A DNA stretch of 64,000 nucleotides, taken from assembly GCF_001187435.1 (NCBI RefSeq), contig NZ_LFXA01000002.1:682001-746000 (forward strand), in the 5' to 3' direction. This DNA is from Streptomyces caatingaensis (lineage in GTDB: Bacteria > Actinomycetota > Actinomycetes > Streptomycetales > Streptomycetaceae). A program made the position numbers and the translations under genes. Positions 26,733-34,418 of this stretch are shown here, in pieces. The notes under the pieces are model-generated. The model saw only the letters and a list, made by a program, of their open reading frames with translations. It was not told the DNA's origin and searched no databases. The first letter of the stretch is position 1; every line of letters starts with the position of its first letter.

Positions 26733-26756
26733 ACCGGACGGGCGGCGGGCCGGGCG

Positions 26757-27017
26757 CTACGCCGCCCCGGCCGTGCGCAGCTCGTGCGCCTCGCGGCCGC
26801 CCTTCTCCCTGAGCTGATCGGCGAGATCGGCCAGGGCCCGGGCGCCCGCCAGCTCCTCGCCCACCCGGGGCTCGCCCGGGTCGTCGGGGTGCCGGGCCGC
26901 CTGGCCCCGGGCCCTCAGCTCCGTGCCGTCGCGCAGCCGGAGCATCGCCGCGGCGCGCGCGTGGCGCTCGTCCTCGTCGAACTCGACTTCCACATGCCAT
27001 CCGGCGACATGCTGCAC
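26757..27017 (-). CDS. DUF1876 small protein
   Basis: This 86-residue protein matches the actinobacterial DUF1876 (double-stranded-RNA-binding-fold-like) family. It has HVEVEFDEDERHARAAAMLR near the start and a GEELAGARALADLADQL helix near the end. I chose GTG at 27017 because a perfect GGAGGTGA ribosome site lies just upstream; GTG at 27026 would overlap that site. These proteins are small, single-domain and of unknown role, often near regulators. Confidence 0.8.
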   Translation of the reverse strand: MQHVAGWHVEVEFDEDERHARAAAMLRLRDGTELRARGQAARHPDDPGEPRVGEELAGARALADLADQLREKGGREAHELRTAGAA

Positions 27018-27127
27018 GGGAATCACCTCCGTACCCCTGCCCCCGTCCTCCAGGCTACGGCGGGCCCTGCGCGCCCGCACACGCGGCGGCCCGCACGCCC
27101 GCGGAGGGGCCGCTTGACCCTGACACG

Positions 27128-27568
27128 GTGTCAGACGGTGCGGTGACCACACCGTGTTCACCACCGGAGACTTCGCCCGGCACGGCCGCGCCGGGGCCGG
27201 AGCACGGTGTCACGACGGTGGACCTGTCCGCCGGCGGGGCCGCCGCCACCGTCGTCCACCGGGGCCCGGTGGACGACGTGCTGCCGACGGCCCAGGCCCT
27301 GGCCCGCTGGATCGGGGCCCACGGATACCGGTCCGCGGGCCACCCCCGCGAGCTCTGCCTGAAGGAGTGGCCCGCGGACCCGGCGGACTGGGTGACCGGG
27401 CTCCAGGAGCCGGTCGTCCGGGACCGGGGCCGGGACCGGTCCGAGGCCGCGCGTCCGCTCACGGAGCGGCGCAGATCACCTGGGCGAACAGCGTCTGCGG
27501 CTCGGTGCCGGTGTTGGTCGCCCGGGTCTCCCAGCCCCGGCCGTCGGGGGTGCCGGCCGAGCCGCTGA
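27128..27568 (+). pseudogene. Orphan GyrI-like effector-binding domain, probable regulator remnant
   Basis: The frame begins with GTG at 27128. Residues about 25-95 resemble the C-terminal half of a MerR/AraC effector-binding (GyrI-like) domain: TTVDLSAGGAAATVVHRGPV, then LARWIGAHGYRSAGHPREL and CLKEWPADPADWVTGLQEPV. No DNA-binding domain precedes it, and the first strand of the GyrI-like fold seems missing. After about residue 100 the frame becomes Arg-rich noise inside the opposite-strand gene. It is therefore either a remnant of a MerR-type activator or a small stand-alone ligand-binding protein. An inverted repeat, ACACGGTG...CACCGTGT, spans its 5' end. Confidence 0.5.
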
Positions 27569-28292
27569 CGAAGGTGTCGTCCCGGGCGGAGCCGCCGCCT
27601 CCGGTCGGTACCTCGCCGCCGGGGCAGGCCACGGTGGCGCTGGCGGTCCGGCCCGGCTCCAGGACGACCTGGCGGCCGAGGTGCTGGGAGTGCGGGCGGT
27701 CCGAGCACAGCAGGGTGACCGACGGGCCCTGGCTGTCCCCGGCCCGGTTGGCGCCGCGGACCGTCCACACGTCGCCGGTCGCGCTGCCCTGGGTGACGAA
27801 GACCCGGTCGCCGGTGGTGTCCCAGCCGCCGCCGGTGACCACCTCGCCCGCGGGGCAGGCGTTGCTCACCGAGCCGTTCACGCCCGGGGCGAGGGCGGTC
27901 TGCGGGCCGTTGCCCCGGAAGCGGGCGCCGTCCGGGGCGCAGACCACGAAGGGGGTCAGCCGGCCCGGGGTGTCCTCGGAGCTGTTGTAGGCCCGGACCG
28001 TCCAGTCGTCGCCCCCGTGCGTGGTCGACGCGGTGAGGAACACGCCGTCGCTGCCCGCGCCGCCCCCGCCGGTCGGTTTCTCGCCGCGCGGGCAGTGCAC
28101 CGTGGCGCGCGCGGACTCGCCCGGCGGCACGGTCACCCGGGGCCCGAAGTGCTGGTCGTGGGCCGCCCGGGCGCCGGGCCCCCGCTCCGGCGCGGGGGCG
28201 CCGTGGCCCTGCGCGGCGGTGGCGGTCAGCGCCAGGGCGAGCACCGTGGACGCCGCGAGGACGGGGAACCGGGGAAGGGCGAAGCGCCTCAT
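27459..28292 (-). CDS. Secreted protein with three tandem Cys-pair repeats
   Basis: I do not recognise this 277-residue family. A signal peptide (about 1-29, ending TAAQG) is followed by three repeats of about 70 residues (about 50-118, 130-200 and 212-276). Each repeat reads roughly: L/V-x-P-G-x4-A-x-V-x-CP-x-GE-x2-TGGG, then about 25 residues with F(V/L), then W-x-x-R-(A/G)-x-N, ending V-x2-(L/V)-C. Each holds two cysteines, probably one disulfide. The repeats look like small beta-sandwich units. No enzymatic motif is visible, so it may be a surface or binding protein. Confidence 0.75.
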   Translation of the reverse strand: MRRFALPRFPVLAASTVLALALTATAAQGHGAPAPERGPGARAAHDQHFGPRVTVPPGESARATVHCPRGEKPTGGGGAGSDGVFLTASTTHGGDDWTVRAYNSSEDTPGRLTPFVVCAPDGARFRGNGPQTALAPGVNGSVSNACPAGEVVTGGGWDTTGDRVFVTQGSATGDVWTVRGANRAGDSQGPSVTLLCSDRPHSQHLGRQVVLEPGRTASATVACPGGEVPTGGGGSARDDTFVSGSAGTPDGRGWETRATNTGTEPQTLFAQVICAAP

Positions 28293-28411
28293 TCTCGACC
28301 TCCGGGAGGAGTGGCAGAGGAGTGACAGCTGACGGAACGCACGCTTCCGGATTTCTCGTCCGGGCGGCCGGACGGCGGTGTTCCGTCACCCGGACAGCGC
28401 ACGCGAGAACG

Positions 28412-28428
28412 CCCACGCCCCTCGTGGG
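28412..28428 (-). terminator. Short hairpin after serine hydrolase gene
   Basis: CCCACG-CCCCT-CGTGGG forms a 6-bp stem with a 5-base loop, 18 bases past the hydrolase stop. The stem is short and no T-run follows, so it may be a weak terminator. Confidence 0.35.
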
Positions 28429-28445
28429 AGTGACCCCTCCGAGCG

Positions 28446-29612
28446 TCAGTCCTGCCGGGCGAGTGCCCGGTCCACCAGCCGCAGCGCCGCCCGGGCCTGG
28501 GCCTCCCGGCCCTTCGTGTCCGTCCGCAGCGTGAAGACCGCGGCCGCCACGGCCCGCGCGCCGTCGGGGGTGACACCGCTCTCGGAGACGGTGCCGAGGT
28601 GCGTACCGCCGTGGAACCAGATCCCCGCACGGGTGCCGGGCACCGGGCGCCAGGCGATGCCGAGCCCGTAGCGGACGCCCGGCGCGTCGATCCACCCCTC
28701 CGCGGGGACCGTCCGCCGCATCGCCGCCGCCTGCTCGGCGGGCAGCAGCCGGCCGCCCAGCAGGGCCCGCAGGAACGCCGTCAGGTCCCGCGGGGTGCTG
28801 ACGATCCCGCCGTCCGCCCAGCCCCCGGCGGCCAGCGAGGTGTCGACGGGGCGGGCGTGCCCGGGGAACTCGGTGTACGCCGAGGCCGTCGGCTGCGGGA
28901 CGTACGGCGAGCCGCCCGGGGTGAACGTCCGCCGCAGGCCCAGCGGTTCGATGATCCGGTCGTGCAGGAGCTCGGCCCAGGGACGGCCCGCGGCCTTCTC
29001 CAGCACCATGCCGAGCAGGACGTAGTCGGTGTTGGAGTAGCCCCAGCGCCGTTCCTCCGCCGGGCGGTCCGCGCGCGGCAGCCACCCGGGCGGCCGGCGC
29101 AGCGCCGCCGCCACCTGCCGCTCCGGCGCGACGGGCGGCCGGAAGCGGGCCGCGCGGTAGGCCTCCGGCGTGAACGCGCCCACGTCCACGTACTCGTTGA
29201 GGCCGCTGGTGTGGCGCAGCAGATTGACCAGCGTGATCCGGCGCCCGTCGTTGCCGTTGCCCCGGACCAGGCCGGGCAGCCACCGCTCGACGGTGTCGGT
29301 GAGCGACAGCCGCCGCTCGGCGGCGAGTTGGAGGACGAGGGTGGCGGTGAAGGTCTTGGTGTCGCTGCCGATGCGGTAGTACGCGTCCCACGGCACGGGC
29401 CCGCCGGACGTGAGGCCGGCGACGCCGGAGCGCGCCGCGAACCGGCCCGTGGCGGTGCGCACTTCGGCCAGGACGCCCGTGGCGCCGGTGGCGCGGACGG
29501 CGTCCGCGTCCCGCTGGAGCGGGGCGTCGCCGGCCGCCGCGGCGTGGGGCGCGGGGCCCGCGACGAGGGCCGTCGCGGCGGCCGCGAGGGCCGTTCTCCT
29601 GGCGAGCGTCAT
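28446..29612 (-). CDS. Secreted serine hydrolase, class C beta-lactamase / DD-peptidase family
   Basis: This 388-residue exported protein has a signal peptide (MTLARRTALAAAATALVAGP) and the three penicillin-binding motifs of the class C/DD-carboxypeptidase fold: SxxK in GSDTKTFTATLV, YxN in RWGYSNTDYVLLG, and HGG in WFHGGTHLGTV where classical enzymes have KTG. HTSGLNEYV is also typical. HGG fits Streptomyces D-alanyl-D-alanine carboxypeptidase or esterase relatives more than true beta-lactamases. It overlaps the stop of the upstream TAP-like hydrolase gene by four bases (ATGA), so the two exported hydrolases are one operon. The substrate is unknown. Confidence 0.9.
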   Translation of the reverse strand: MTLARRTALAAAATALVAGPAPHAAAAGDAPLQRDADAVRATGATGVLAEVRTATGRFAARSGVAGLTSGGPVPWDAYYRIGSDTKTFTATLVLQLAAERRLSLTDTVERWLPGLVRGNGNDGRRITLVNLLRHTSGLNEYVDVGAFTPEAYRAARFRPPVAPERQVAAALRRPPGWLPRADRPAEERRWGYSNTDYVLLGMVLEKAAGRPWAELLHDRIIEPLGLRRTFTPGGSPYVPQPTASAYTEFPGHARPVDTSLAAGGWADGGIVSTPRDLTAFLRALLGGRLLPAEQAAAMRRTVPAEGWIDAPGVRYGLGIAWRPVPGTRAGIWFHGGTHLGTVSESGVTPDGARAVAAAVFTLRTDTKGREAQARAALRLVDRALARQD

Positions 29613-31132
29613 CGCTTTCCCCCCGGGCAGGTCAGGTCGCGGGCGGGGAGCGGGCCGCCGCGCAGGTAGTCGTTGACGGCCCGGTCCGCGCACGGGACGG
29701 GGGTGTGGCCCTCGGCACCGCGCCCGTAGACGCCGTGCGAGCGGATGTCCGCCGACACCAGGCGCGAGCCCCTGAGCTTCCGGTGCAGGGCGAGGGCGCC
29801 CTCGTAGGGGACGTTGTTGTCGCGGACCGCCTGGAGCATCAGGACGGGCACGGAGTTGGCGATCCGGGTGCCGGGCTCGCGGGGTGCCGTCCTCCAGAAC
29901 GGGCAGGGCGCGGTCATGTCGTTGACCAGGGGGCCGAAGACCGGCTCGGCGGCCCGGCTGCGGTCGATGTTCCGCCAGTAGGTCTCGGGCCGTCCGGGCC
30001 AGCCGCCGGCGGGCCAGCCGCCGTCCCCGCACATGAAGACCGCCCCGCCGGTGAACGAGGCCTCTCCTTCCGGGGAGTTGAGGAACGCCAGCATGCCGGC
30101 GAGCTCCGGGTCGGGCCGCACCTTCCTGCCGTCCGCCGCGTCCACCAGGGTGCGCACCGTGCGGGCGAGCGCCGCGTCGTCCTCCTGCCGCTGGACGAAC
30201 TGCCGCAGGAACAGCCGGATCAGCGGGGCGCCGAGGCGGGTGCCGGCGACCGGGACGGGCCGCCGCTCGGCCCCCTCCAGCAGGCGCTCGACCGTGGCAC
30301 GCACGGCCGGCGCGGTGCGCCCGAGGCGGTACGTGCTGTCGCGCCGCGCCGTCCAGGCGGCCCACTCGTCGAGGCCCGCCTCCAGCGGTCTTCCGGCGCG
30401 CCGGAACAGCTCGTACTGCGTGGCGTCCGGGTCGGTGGACGAGTCGACGACCAGACGGTCCACCTGGCCCGGGAACAGCTGCGCGTAGACCGCGCCCAGG
30501 TCGGCGCCGTAGGACACCCCGTAGTACGAGAGCCGGCGTTCGCCGAGGGCGGCACGGATCGCGTCCATGTCGCGGGCGACGTTGCGGGTGGAGGCGTGGG
30601 GGAGGAGCGCCGCGTTGTCGCCGTGGGCGAAGCAGCGCTCGGCCGTCGCGCGGTGGCGGGCGATCCCGTCGTCGAAGTCGCGGCGCGGGGTGGTGCGCCG
30701 GCGGGGCTCGGCGGGCGCGGGGGCCGGGCCGCAGTCGACCGGGGTGCTCGCGCCGAGGAACCGGGGGTCGAAGCCGATGAGGTCGTAGCGGTCGGCCACG
30801 TCCTTCAACGCGGGCTTGAGCGCGAGGGTGTTGGCGAGGCCCACGCCTCCCGGGCCGCCCGGGTTGGAGAGGAGGACGCCGCGGCGGTGGGCGCTGTCCT
30901 TGGCCTTGACGCGCGAGACCGCTATGCGGATCGTGCGGCCGTCCGGGACCGACCAGTCCAGGGGCACGGCGAGCTGCCCGCACTCCGCGCCCGCCGCGAC
31001 GAGCTCCTTCTCGGCGGCGGGACAGGGCCCCCAGCGCAGTGCGCCGCCCGGAGGGGAGGCGTGGGCCGGCGGGGCGGCGGGGGCGGCGACGGCGAGGAGG
31101 GCGGCCGAGAGGACGAGGGCTGGGGTGCGCAT
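29609..31132 (-). CDS. Secreted alpha/beta hydrolase, tripeptidyl-aminopeptidase-like
   Basis: This is a 507-residue exported hydrolase of the Streptomyces TAP/SCO-type family. The signal peptide ends about residue 26 (PAHASPP). Features include the oxyanion loop SNPGGPGGVG, DLIGFDPRFLGAS, the nucleophile elbow YYGVSYGADLG, a Cys-rich C-terminal TAP domain with DNNVPYEGALALHRKL (acid) and SHGVYGRGAEGHTPVPC (His), and the closing PARDLTCPG. Relatives remove N-terminal tripeptides from secreted proteins. The ATGA overlap with the following serine hydrolase shows co-translation. Confidence 0.9.
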   Translation of the reverse strand: MRTPALVLSAALLAVAAPAAPPAHASPPGGALRWGPCPAAEKELVAAGAECGQLAVPLDWSVPDGRTIRIAVSRVKAKDSAHRRGVLLSNPGGPGGVGLANTLALKPALKDVADRYDLIGFDPRFLGASTPVDCGPAPAPAEPRRRTTPRRDFDDGIARHRATAERCFAHGDNAALLPHASTRNVARDMDAIRAALGERRLSYYGVSYGADLGAVYAQLFPGQVDRLVVDSSTDPDATQYELFRRAGRPLEAGLDEWAAWTARRDSTYRLGRTAPAVRATVERLLEGAERRPVPVAGTRLGAPLIRLFLRQFVQRQEDDAALARTVRTLVDAADGRKVRPDPELAGMLAFLNSPEGEASFTGGAVFMCGDGGWPAGGWPGRPETYWRNIDRSRAAEPVFGPLVNDMTAPCPFWRTAPREPGTRIANSVPVLMLQAVRDNNVPYEGALALHRKLRGSRLVSADIRSHGVYGRGAEGHTPVPCADRAVNDYLRGGPLPARDLTCPGGKR

Positions 31133-31265
31133 GGGTCTCCAGGGGCGGGGCGTCGGTCCGTCCCGACCCTAGAAACCGGCGTGCGGGACGGCCATCGGGC
31201 TGCCCCGACGCCCGACCGGGGGGTAGCCCCACCCCCGAGGGCCGTCCACAGGTCCGCCCGCCTCG

Positions 31266-31823
31266 TCAGTGGACCGGGTCGCTCTTCCGCCCGATGCCGT
31301 CGGTTCCCGCCGGAGTTCCGTCCGGGGAGAACGGGTGGCGGAAGGTGAAGGCGTGCGGCGCGGGGCCGTGGCCGTGGAGGTGCTCCAGCCTGGAGACCCC
31401 GTCCTGCCAGGTGGGTATCGCGTCGTCAGGAACCCACCAGAACATGTGGTTCGGCTGCTCGGCCTTCTCGAACCAGTCGTGACGCCTGCTCAGAGCACCG
31501 CGGTGGAGACCGGTGTAGACGGCCTCGAAGGCGGGGCGCAGGCCGGTCCAGAGCGAGAGGGTCGTCGCCAGCGCGGTGGTTTCCACCGTACGGCCCTTGT
31601 CGTACCAGGCCGGTACGGCGAACTCCCCCCACGCTCCCCAGTCCGCCCCGAAGAGCAGGCCCCGGTCACCGTCTGCCGCTTCGGCATGCGCGAGGTAACC
31701 GGGGTACCGGCTGATCTCCCGGTAGACGGCCTCGCCGATCTCGTAGAACTCGTGCGTGAGCGGTGCGGGATCGGCGAGGGGCGACTTCAGGACGCCGAAC
31801 GTGTACAGCGCAAGACTGGGCAT
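31266..31823 (-). CDS. DUF3291 protein
   Basis: This 185-residue cytoplasmic protein resembles the DUF3291 family, which has a heme-binding/antibiotic-monooxygenase-like ferredoxin fold. It starts MPSLALYTFGVLKSPLADPA and contains SLWTGLRPAFEAVYTGLHRG, HDWFEKAEQPNHMFWWVPDD and EHLHGHGPAPHAFTFRHPFS. The many Trp and His residues are typical. No signal peptide is visible. It is probably monocistronic. Its role is unknown. Confidence 0.85.
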   Translation of the reverse strand: MPSLALYTFGVLKSPLADPAPLTHEFYEIGEAVYREISRYPGYLAHAEAADGDRGLLFGADWGAWGEFAVPAWYDKGRTVETTALATTLSLWTGLRPAFEAVYTGLHRGALSRRHDWFEKAEQPNHMFWWVPDDAIPTWQDGVSRLEHLHGHGPAPHAFTFRHPFSPDGTPAGTDGIGRKSDPVH

Positions 31824-32048
31824 GCGTTTCTCCCTGGACGGGGGTGCCCGGTGGGGACCCGGTGGCGACCGTGGGCGGTCGCCGAGGACCAGGTGAAGGT
31901 AGCTGCCTCCGGGGGCGGTGTCGAAGTTGCCAAGTCCCTGTTCACGTGGCTTCTTGCACAGGTCCTCGCGGGGGCTGCGAGGGGGACGGGCGTGAGCCGC
32001 GCGGGCAGCCCCTGACCGCGCCGTGCGCCTTCGCGGCCCGGCACCCGC

Positions 32049-33287
32049 TCAGTCCTCGCCCCCGGCCCCCCGCGCCCCCGGCGCGAAGCCGTGGCGGCGT
32101 GAGACCGTCACGACCGCGAGGGCGGGGACGGCCAGTACCAGGAGGACCCACGGCAGCGCGCCGGCGCCGGCCGACTCGACGAGGAGGCCGCCGGCGAGGC
32201 CGCCCCCGGCGACCGCGAGGTTGAAGACGGTGACGAACATGGACTGGGCGACGTCCGCCCCGTCCCCGGCCGCGTCGGCGATCGCCGTCTGAAGCAGCGT
32301 GGGACCGCCGCCGAAGGTGACGCCCCAGGCGACGATGCCGGTGAAGACGAGGGGCGCGGAGTGGCCGGCGATGCCGAGCAGGAGGGCGGCGAAGGCGAAG
32401 CCGGCCAGGCTGGCGAGCGTGACGACGCGCAGCAGCCGGTCGACGAGGACGCCGGTGAGCCAGATGCCGAGGATGGCGGACGCGCCGAAGACGCCGAGGG
32501 CGATGTCGACGTGGTCGCCGAGACCGGCGTCCTTCAGGAAGGGCGCGATGTAGGTGTAGAGGATGTTGTGGGCGAGGATCCACAGGAACATCACGCCGAG
32601 CACCGGCCGGACGCCGGGCAGGACGAAGATCTCCCGGATGGGCCGCCGGTCCGCGGCCGTCTGCCCGGGGAAGTCGGGCACCAGCGCCCGCACCCAGAGC
32701 ATGAGCAGCAGCGCGACGGCGGACATGACCCAGAAGACGCCGCGCCAGTCGAAGAGGGAGCCCAGCCAGGTGCCCAGCGGGACGCCGAGCGTGAGGGCGA
32801 TCGGCTGGCCGACGCCGACGATGGCCAGGGCCCGGCCCTGGAGGTGCTCGGGCACCAGACGGCGGCCGTAGCCGGCGAGCAGCCCCCAGATGACCCCGGA
32901 CGCCATGCCCGCCACGAAGCGGGCGACCAGGGTGAGGCCGTAACTGCTCGACAGGGCCGTCGCGGTGTTGAAGACGAGGAGCCCGCCGACGGCCAGCAGC
33001 AGCAGGGGCCGCCGCCGCATGCCGCGGGTGGCGGCGATGACGGGCACCGCGGCCACCACGGAACCGATGGCGTAGAGCGTGACGAGCTGCCCCGCCAGTC
33101 CTTCGGAGATGCCGAGTCCGTCGCCGATCTGGGGGAGCAGGCCCGCGGGCATCGTCTCGGTCATGATGGCGAGGAAGCCGGCTGTGGTGAAAGCCAGCAG
33201 TCTCCACACCGGGATCCGGTTCTCCACCGGGATCCCTCCCCCGTCCAGAGCGGTCCTTCCGCTGCCGGTGCTGCCGGTAATACTCAC
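32049..33287 (-). CDS. MFS exporter (DHA1/AraJ-like) at end of NRPS operon
   Basis: This 412-residue protein has about 12 membrane helices. The segment IMTETMPAGLLPQIGDGLGI is a hallmark of the DHA1 AraJ/PbuE-like group, and motif A-like RRPLLLLAVGG and GRALAIVGVGQPIALTLGVP are also visible. GTG at 33287 has a GGAGAA ribosome site. It lies 97 bases after the AMDase-like gene on the same strand and is the last gene of the NRPS operon, so export of the NRPS product is the likely role. The substrate is inferred from position only. Confidence 0.88.
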   Translation of the reverse strand: MSITGSTGSGRTALDGGGIPVENRIPVWRLLAFTTAGFLAIMTETMPAGLLPQIGDGLGISEGLAGQLVTLYAIGSVVAAVPVIAATRGMRRRPLLLLAVGGLLVFNTATALSSSYGLTLVARFVAGMASGVIWGLLAGYGRRLVPEHLQGRALAIVGVGQPIALTLGVPLGTWLGSLFDWRGVFWVMSAVALLLMLWVRALVPDFPGQTAADRRPIREIFVLPGVRPVLGVMFLWILAHNILYTYIAPFLKDAGLGDHVDIALGVFGASAILGIWLTGVLVDRLLRVVTLASLAGFAFAALLLGIAGHSAPLVFTGIVAWGVTFGGGPTLLQTAIADAAGDGADVAQSMFVTVFNLAVAGGGLAGGLLVESAGAGALPWVLLVLAVPALAVVTVSRRHGFAPGARGAGGED

Positions 33288-33384
33288 GGCGATTCTCCAG
33301 TTGTCTCGGTCACCGCCGGGCGGGGACATCCTCCATCCCCGCCCGGTTTCTGCTCGGCTTTCCGCGCGGCCGGGGCCGCGCGGC

Positions 33385-34125
33385 TCAGTGCTCGGCGAGC
33401 AACGAGCCGAATCCGCGCACCCGGTCGGGGATTCCGTTCTGCCGGAGGGCGTGCCAGTACAGCACCGTGTTGTTGGTGACGACCGGCTTGCCGAGCCATT
33501 CCTCGGCGGCGGCCGCGACGCGCCCCATGGCAACGTTCGTGCCGACCTGCACGATCGCGTCGACGTCGGGCCCGTCGATCTCCCTGACCGCGTCGCGGAG
33601 TTCGGCCTCGGACACGTGGGAGATCTTCTCCGGGCTGCTGCACCCGAGCCCCTGGACGCGGACGACGTCGTATCCGCTGTCCGTGAAGAACCGGCTCACC
33701 GAGTCGTCGCCGACGGCGAGATAGGGCGTGATGACGGCGACCCGGCGCGCCCGGTGGAGCGTCAGGGCGGCGTCGAACGCGTCGGGGCTCATGACGACGG
33801 GCAGGCCGCCGGCGGCCTCCTTGAGGGAGTTCAGCACGGGGGCGTGGGATTCCGGCCCGTCCCAGTAGATCTCCGGCGAGAAGCCGATCACGATCGTGTC
33901 GGGCTTGCAGGGCACGATCGTCTCGATGGCCCTGCGGGTCGATTCCCGGTAGCCGTCCACCAGGGTGTCGATGCCCTCCACGAGGGAGTAGTCGGCCGTC
34001 AGCATGCGGCCGGTGTGGTTGGTGACGCCGACGGGCCGCAGCGCCTCCAGTTCCGGCTGCATCGAGGTGTTGGTGGCGGGGACGACGACGCCGACCTTGA
34101 GGCGCGGTCCGAGGGAGTCGGTCAT
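33385..34125 (-). CDS. AMDase / maleate-isomerase-like protein lacking both catalytic cysteines
   Basis: This 246-residue protein belongs to the Asp/Glu racemase superfamily branch of arylmalonate decarboxylase and maleate cis-trans isomerase. VVPATNTSMQPELEAL carries the substrate-binding Asn19, and VITPYLAVGD carries Tyr135. The two positions that are catalytic Cys in maleate isomerase are Phe82 (VIGFSPEIYWDGPESH) and Gly195 (AIVQVGTNVAM). The only cysteines are C73 and C162. It therefore cannot use the usual two-Cys or one-Cys mechanism. It lies 11 bases after the tautomerase and two genes after the NRPS. Possible roles are an altered isomerase/decarboxylase or a product-binding protein. 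Confidence 0.8.
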   Translation of the reverse strand: MTDSLGPRLKVGVVVPATNTSMQPELEALRPVGVTNHTGRMLTADYSLVEGIDTLVDGYRESTRRAIETIVPCKPDTIVIGFSPEIYWDGPESHAPVLNSLKEAAGGLPVVMSPDAFDAALTLHRARRVAVITPYLAVGDDSVSRFFTDSGYDVVRVQGLGCSSPEKISHVSEAELRDAVREIDGPDVDAIVQVGTNVAMGRVAAAAEEWLGKPVVTNNTVLYWHALRQNGIPDRVRGFGSLLAEH

Positions 34126-34136
34126 GACGTGCTCCT

Positions 34137-34361
34137 TCAGTAGTTCGGGTGCTTGATCAGCAGATGCGGGCGCCCGGTGATCTCCGGTCCGTGGACCGTC
34201 TCGTTCCAGACGGCCTGCTCCACCGGTTCCAGGGCCACCGAGACGGCGTCCTCGGACACGCCGAAGTGCCGGGTGATCACGTCGGTGAGCGACTCGGCCA
34301 GCCGTTCCCGTTCCTCACCGGTGAAGTCCTTCGGGAAGTGCTTGATGTTGATGTGCGGCAT
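34137..34361 (-). CDS. PptA-like 4-oxalocrotonate tautomerase family protein
   Basis: This 74-residue tautomerase begins MPHINIKHFPKDFTGEERER. Met removal would expose the catalytic Pro1. The start and the C-terminal ALEPVEQAVWNETV stretch match the YdcE/PptA branch. Enzymes of this group interconvert keto and enol forms. It sits 57 bases after the NRPS stop and 11 bases before the AMDase-like gene, so all are probably in one transcript. A tautomerase could act on an imino/keto form of the NRPS product. That is inference. Confidence 0.88.
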   Translation of the reverse strand: MPHINIKHFPKDFTGEERERLAESLTDVITRHFGVSEDAVSVALEPVEQAVWNETVHGPEITGRPHLLIKHPNY

Positions 34362-34418
34362 GCCGTTCCTCGTGAATCGGGTCGTGCGTTCGTCGGTGGT
34401 ACGTGTCGACGGCCGGTG

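Noticed and set aside
27128..27131. Possible MerR DNA-binding domain before the GyrI-like fragment
   Set aside because: No helix-turn-helix is encoded upstream in any frame between 27018 and 27128.
28446..29612. True beta-lactamase (resistance gene)
   Set aside because: The third motif is HGG and the protein resembles Streptomyces DD-peptidase/esterase relatives. Sequence alone does not support a lactamase call.
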